A stretch of 34,108 bases of DNA from DASXZH01 sp036502005 (lineage in GTDB: Bacteria > Armatimonadota > Fimbriimonadia > Fimbriimonadales > Fimbriimonadaceae). How positions within the stretch are numbered: position 1 is the stretch's first letter; each line of letters begins with the position of its first letter. Of the stretch, positions 30,659 to 34,108 are shown in pieces. The notes under the pieces were generated by a model. That model searched no databases. It was not told where the DNA came from and was given only the letters and a program-made list of their open reading frames with translations. Location: NCBI GenBank assembly GCA_036502005.1, contig DASXZH010000045.1:1-34108 (forward strand), read 5' to 3'. The position numbers and the translations under genes are program-made.

Positions 30659-31681
30659 CTAGCCAGCCGTTGCGACTTCTGCTTCTTTCTCCGCTTTCGC
30701 GGCGATGTGCTTCTCAAGCGCTCGTTTCTTGCGCTCTTCTGGCGTAAGAGTCAGCTCTTCCTGAAGCTGGCGAGCCTGCTCTTCGGTGGTCCAATGCACG
30801 TTCCAAACAAGGTGCATCTTCTCCAACATGTGGAGTAAGTTAGCCGAAGGGTCGAACTGGCCCTTGAACATGCCATGGTTCGCAGAAATCGAGCGGGCGT
30901 GGTGGTTGTTGTGGTTGGTTTCGCCCCAAGAAAGGTAAGCAAACAGCCAGCTAATCTTGTGGCCCCAGAAGCCATCCAGCCAGAAGTTGGTGCTCACGTC
31001 CGTCGTGTTAAAATCGCGCTTACCGAACTTGTGGCAGCCGGCGTTCACCCAGTAGGTGACGTAGTTGGCGAGGAACATTCCGAAGCCGCCGCCGTAAAGA
31101 AGGCCGCGAAGCCAGCCAAAACCGACCGCCCAACCGATAAGGGAAGGCGCGGCCAGACCGAGGATCAGCCACACAAAGAAGGTCTTGCTGAAGAACATGA
31201 CCATCTTGTCTTTCTCAAAAATTGGATACGTGAAGCGGTCAAACAGAAGGGAGCGGAGCCAGCCCGTGTAAGCGTGCCAGAAGCCGTGCAATGGGCTGTG
31301 GAGGTCTTCATCCTCGTCGGAATGGATGTGGTGATGATGGTGGTCGCTTAACCAGTTGACCATTTTCCCTTGCGCGGTTGTGCAGCCGAACATAAAGAAC
31401 GTTGCCCGAATCCACGGATAGGTTGTGTAAGAAGGGTGCGTTCCCTGGCGATGGAAGCCAAGCGAAATGCCGAGCGTTCGCATTTTGCAGCCCATAATGG
31501 CGAATAACAAGGCCGTCGCAACGAATTCTAGCCCCTTCTGCCAACCGTGCACCGGGTTCGCTATCAGGTCCCAAATCGCAATCGGAAAAGAAACCAGCGG
31601 CGCGAAGATAATGATATCGGTGATGATTTGGTGACCAATGGGTTTTGGCCTTTCTGAGGATGAAACAAATGCTGACGCCAT
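30659..31681 (-). CDS. Membrane fatty acid desaturase (delta-9, acyl-CoA/lipid type)
   Basis: 340 residues with four to five hydrophobic segments. It introduces a cis double bond into membrane fatty acyl chains using a di-iron centre. The three His boxes are GFHRQGTH (His77-His82), DHHHHHIH (114-120) and NHNNHHA. The family form of the third box is usually GEGW/YHNNHH; here it reads GETNHNNHH. An Asp/Glu cluster (SDEDEDLHSP) follows the second box as usual. The C-terminal ~60 residues are a charged helical tail. ATG 31681. An inverted repeat at 31747-31767 may be its operator. Substrate form (CoA, ACP or lipid) cannot be told from sequence. Confidence 0.9.
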   Translation of the reverse strand: MASAFVSSSERPKPIGHQIITDIIIFAPLVSFPIAIWDLIANPVHGWQKGLEFVATALLFAIMGCKMRTLGISLGFHRQGTHPSYTTYPWIRATFFMFGCTTAQGKMVNWLSDHHHHHIHSDEDEDLHSPLHGFWHAYTGWLRSLLFDRFTYPIFEKDKMVMFFSKTFFVWLILGLAAPSLIGWAVGFGWLRGLLYGGGFGMFLANYVTYWVNAGCHKFGKRDFNTTDVSTNFWLDGFWGHKISWLFAYLSWGETNHNNHHARSISANHGMFKGQFDPSANLLHMLEKMHLVWNVHWTTEEQARQLQEELTLTPEERKKRALEKHIAAKAEKEAEVATAG

Positions 31682-31746
31682 GTTGTTCTTTGAATCTGGG
31701 CTGAGGGAGAATGCGGTTGGGCAAGACTCCGTCCCTGCCTAGGCTG

Positions 31747-31767
31747 TTTAGAAACTCCTTTTCTAAA
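31747..31767 (-). promoter_or_regulatory. Inverted repeat upstream of the desaturase
   Basis: Perfect 8-bp arms TTTAGAAA (31747-31754) and TTTCTAAA (31760-31767) around CTCCT, 66 bp upstream of the desaturase start. Fits an operator position; no associated promoter boxes are convincing. Confidence 0.35.
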
Positions 31768-31874
31768 ATTTTCGGTCGCTGTTAACGCTCCATCAGTCTA
31801 CGTCACAGTAGCCCAGAAGGATTCATTTGCTTATCTTATCGCAACATCGGGAAGGCGAGACAGACTGAATTTGG

Positions 31875-31951
31875 GTCGAAAGTTGATGGTCGAAAGTTGA
31901 TGGGTCGAAAGTCGAAAGTCGATGGTCGAACGTCGAATGTCGAATGTCGGA
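31875..31951 (-). repeat. TCGAAAG heptamer tract, desaturase-MFS gap
   Basis: Degenerate copies of GTCGAAAGT and GTCGAATGT units, same family as 15305-15357 but in opposite orientation to the tract at 32081-32107. The gap 31682-32168 otherwise holds the inverted repeat at 31747-31767 and no convincing gene. Confidence 0.8.
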
Positions 31952-32080
31952 CAGAAAATGGCCTTCAAAGTGACCTTTCGCTCATCTTTACAACTCAAGC
32001 GAATCTTCGCGCCAATTGGGCCATTATCCAATCGCATTCACAGGTATAGACCTTCGACCTTCGCTTGCACACTCCGGCTG

Positions 32081-32107
32081 TCGACATTCGACTTTCGACT
32101 TTCGACC
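32081..32107 (+). repeat. TTCGACT heptamer tract before the MFS gene
   Basis: TCGACATTCGACTTTCGAC-type units, with further diverged units from 32051. It lies 62 bp upstream of the MFS start; its frame is open into the MFS gene, which makes an automatic start call too long. Confidence 0.75.
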
Positions 32108-32168
32108 AAAAGCTCTTAAAAGCACCTACTCCCAGGGAGTCCGTCGCGTAGTACTTACAGTGACAGGG

Positions 32169-33449
32169 ATGTTCAGGGCCTTTCGGTCGCGTAACTACAG
32201 GTTGTTCTTTGGGGGCCAATCTATTTCGCTTGTGGGCACGTGGATGCAAAACGTGGCCATGCAGCTCCTTGTCTACCGGCTCACTCACAGCACTGCCCTG
32301 CTTGGCATTATTAGCCTTGTCAGCCAGCTTCCGGCATTTTTAGTCTCACCCTTTGCCGGCGTTTGGCTAGATGAATGGGACCGCAGGAAGGTAATCGTCG
32401 CAACCCAAACCCTATCCGGTTTACAGGCCGGCGTTCTTGCGATTCTTGTGTTTGGAGGCTGGGTACAGGTTTGGCATCTAGTCGCTCTTAGCGTCGTTCT
32501 GGGAATGATCGGGGCGTTCGATATGCCTGGTCGACAGGCGTTTCTGATCGAGATGGTCCACGATAGAGAGGACCTTCAGAACGCGATTGCCCTCAACTCT
32601 TCGCAGTTCAATATCGCCCGGTTGATAGGCCCGGCCCTTGCCGGATTTGTTATTACCGTGATGGGCGAGAAAGTTTGTTTTGCCGCCAACGCGGTGAGCT
32701 ACATCGCGGTGGTTTGGGCGCTTCTGGCGATGCGCGTTCCTCGCCACACCAAAAAGATCCGAGAGCAGACCGTATTGCAGCAACTGGCGGACGGTTGGCA
32801 TTACACGCGCAAGTTCACGTCGATAAGCTCATTGTTGATCTTGCTGGCAGCGGTCAGTTTTTCGTCCGGCATGTTTTCGGTTCTGCTTCCCGCGCTTGCG
32901 GTGGACTACTTTAAAGGAAACTCCGCGGCAACCCTGAGCTACCTTTATGTGGCCACCGCAATCGGCGCCCTTGCCGGCGCCATGTGGCTGGCGGCGCGGA
33001 AAACTATCATTGGGTTGGGCACGGTCGCCATGGTTGCCGCTTTAGTTTATGGACTGGGCACTATTGCCTTTGGGGTGGCGCCCACTCTTTGGTCGGGTTT
33101 GGTGATTCTGCTTTTTGCCGGCTACGGCGGCATGGTCAACATGGCGGCGACCAATACACTCCTTCAGACGCTGGTCGACGAGCGAATGCGGGGCCGCGTG
33201 ATGTCCTTCTACACGATGTCTTTTATCGGCACAATGCCGGTTGGCGCGTTTCTGGGCGGGTTTTTAGCGGGCGGTATCGGGCTGATGCCAACCTGCTTTG
33301 TGGCAGGTTCAGCAACCATCATCGCGGCGGCTTGGTTCTATTGGCGATTGCCGCTCGTGAAAGCTCATGCGCGGCCGGTTCTGCAGGAAAGGGGAATCCT
33401 CCCTATTGTTGAGCCTGATCTTGCTGAGCCCGAAGAAGTCCCTTCATAA
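32169..33449 (+). CDS. MFS transporter (MFS_3/EntS-like exporter)
   Basis: 426 residues from ATG 32169, about 12 membrane segments. The opening FRSRNYRLFFGGQSISLVGTW and the loop LDEWDRRKVI fit the MFS_3/EntS group of proton-driven exporters. IARLIGPALAG and the LVDERMRGRVMSFY loop between segments are also typical. Substrate unknown; EntS exports enterobactin, but nothing here points to a siderophore. The frame runs back to 32016 through heptamer repeat DNA (translated HSTFDFR), so the longer start is rejected; a GTG at 32163 is a close alternative. The 3' end overlaps the convergent PaiB-like gene by 47 bp. Confidence 0.9.
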   Translation: MFRAFRSRNYRLFFGGQSISLVGTWMQNVAMQLLVYRLTHSTALLGIISLVSQLPAFLVSPFAGVWLDEWDRRKVIVATQTLSGLQAGVLAILVFGGWVQVWHLVALSVVLGMIGAFDMPGRQAFLIEMVHDREDLQNAIALNSSQFNIARLIGPALAGFVITVMGEKVCFAANAVSYIAVVWALLAMRVPRHTKKIREQTVLQQLADGWHYTRKFTSISSLLILLAAVSFSSGMFSVLLPALAVDYFKGNSAATLSYLYVATAIGALAGAMWLAARKTIIGLGTVAMVAALVYGLGTIAFGVAPTLWSGLVILLFAGYGGMVNMAATNTLLQTLVDERMRGRVMSFYTMSFIGTMPVGAFLGGFLAGGIGLMPTCFVAGSATIIAAAWFYWRLPLVKAHARPVLQERGILPIVEPDLAEPEEVPS

Positions 33450-34038
33450 ATTCGGCCACTTCCCTATCCGATTCTCTTTCTGATTGGCTGAGCTTATCGA
33501 TCACGATATCGCGGTCGATTGTTGTTTTGTTCTGGCTCATTTTGAACTTGGCCTCGATTCTTGTGACTGGCATTTCGAAGGCGACGATTCCGCCTACTTG
33601 CCTATCAGCAGCCGCTTGGAGGTTTTCGAATTCATAACCGCCGTCCGGCGGCTCTAGGGATTCGATCAGCTTTCTCAGGGCCAGTTTGGCCTGTTCTTCA
33701 TCTAGAATCTGTGGGTTGCCGTAAAGGTGCACTGCCGCGTAATTCCAGGTGGGAACGGCGCGGTTTTGGGTGTACCAACTACTGGACACGTAAGCATGGG
33801 GACCGTTGAAAATGAGCACCGATTCTTTCGCTTGTTCGAAAGGTTGCCAGTGGTCGTTCGCTCTCGCCATGTGGGCGAGGGCCGTTCCCTTTTCGCCCTT
33901 ATTGGGATCGTACAAGACGGGCAGATGGGTGATTTTGAGTTCCTCGCCTTGGGTAATTAGGATCGCGAACGGGTTATCGAGGATGACTTGCTCTATGGCA
34001 TCTTGCGGTTCTGCGCGGAAATGTGGAGGTGTGTACAT
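33403..34038 (-). CDS. PaiB-like FMN-binding protein
   Basis: 211 residues, usual length for the FMN-binding negative transcriptional regulator (PaiB) family. Landmarks: MYTPPHFR start, HLPVLYD, GTALAHMARAN.HW, FNGPHAYVSSSWY, VPTWNYAAVHLYG, and the C-terminal KFKMSQNK. PaiB of Bacillus represses sporulation and protease genes, but most members are uncharacterised split-barrel flavoproteins, so a regulatory role here is not certain. ATG 34038. Convergent with and overlapping the MFS gene by 47 bp; no terminator is seen between them. The 70 bp upstream hold only a short GGAGC-tt-GCTCC palindrome. Confidence 0.93.
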   Translation of the reverse strand: MYTPPHFRAEPQDAIEQVILDNPFAILITQGEELKITHLPVLYDPNKGEKGTALAHMARANDHWQPFEQAKESVLIFNGPHAYVSSSWYTQNRAVPTWNYAAVHLYGNPQILDEEQAKLALRKLIESLEPPDGGYEFENLQAAADRQVGGIVAFEMPVTRIEAKFKMSQNKTTIDRDIVIDKLSQSERESDREVAEFMKGLLRAQQDQAQQ

Positions 34039-34108
34039 GTTTGTGAAGCGAAGCTGTGGAGTGCGGGAGCTTGCTCCTGCTTAAAATCAGGCTGCTTGCT
34101 GCCGAGCG

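Noticed and set aside
32016..32168. MFS start at ATG 32016
   Set aside because: The added 51 residues are translated heptamer repeats with no membrane or family features.

Overview
The window carries a nearly complete bacterial division and cell wall (dcw) cluster on the minus strand. Read in the direction of transcription, from about 27.8 kb down to 6.2 kb, the order is mraZ, rsmH, ftsL-like, ftsI, murE, murF, mraY, murD, ftsW, murG, a murC-ddl fusion, ftsQ, a DUF881 gene, sbp (DUF1290), ftsA and ftsZ. The ftsQ-DUF881-sbp-ftsA-ftsZ order is the one known from Bacillus-type and actinobacterial clusters. The DNPR motif in MurE points to meso-diaminopimelate peptidoglycan. With roughly 50-60% GC, the MurC-Ddl fusion and many dispersed short repeats, I lean towards an Armatimonadota (Fimbriimonadia-like) bacterium. 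This assignment is inference; no rRNA gene or marker comparison was available.

Layout: 1-87 is the N-terminus of an ISL3-like transposase cut by the window edge. 195-1589 is a secreted CBM9-like protein with a strong terminator. 1870-4644 is PEP carboxylase. 4693-6119 is a lower-GC pair: a ParA ATPase with an N-terminal helix-turn-helix, and a small unknown partner. 6233-7435 is ftsZ with its own promoter and terminator. 7436-9506 is a gene-poor island of REP-like elements around a broken REP-associated tyrosine transposase (RAYT); it separates ftsZ from ftsA. 9507-27673 is the rest of the dcw cluster, with nearly every gene overlapping the next, usually by 4 nt. One 433-bp break between murG and murC-ddl is filled by repeats. 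28101-34038 holds a metallophosphoesterase, a small membrane protein, a repeat-rich stretch, an orphan DUF433 antitoxin-like gene, a fatty acid desaturase, an MFS exporter and a PaiB-like FMN-binding protein.

How it works together: MraZ probably represses its own promoter (27808-27836), which contains three phased TGGG motifs. The polycistronic message then supplies the lipid II pathway (MurC to MurG, MraY, Ddl) and the divisome (FtsL, FtsI, FtsW, FtsQ, FtsA, and FtsZ from a separate promoter).

The most unusual signal is the repeat load. At least four kinds of short dispersed repeats (REP-like hairpins, TCGACTT-type heptamer tracts, GC-rich palindromes and MITE-like elements with terminal inverted repeats) sit in the intergenic gaps, several of them directly against stop codons. 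Two of them are embedded in frame inside essential genes: a 135-codon insert in murF and a shorter one in the tail of ftsL. The HTH-ParA plus small-partner operon, with a palindrome over its putative promoter, is the best candidate for an undescribed functional module.
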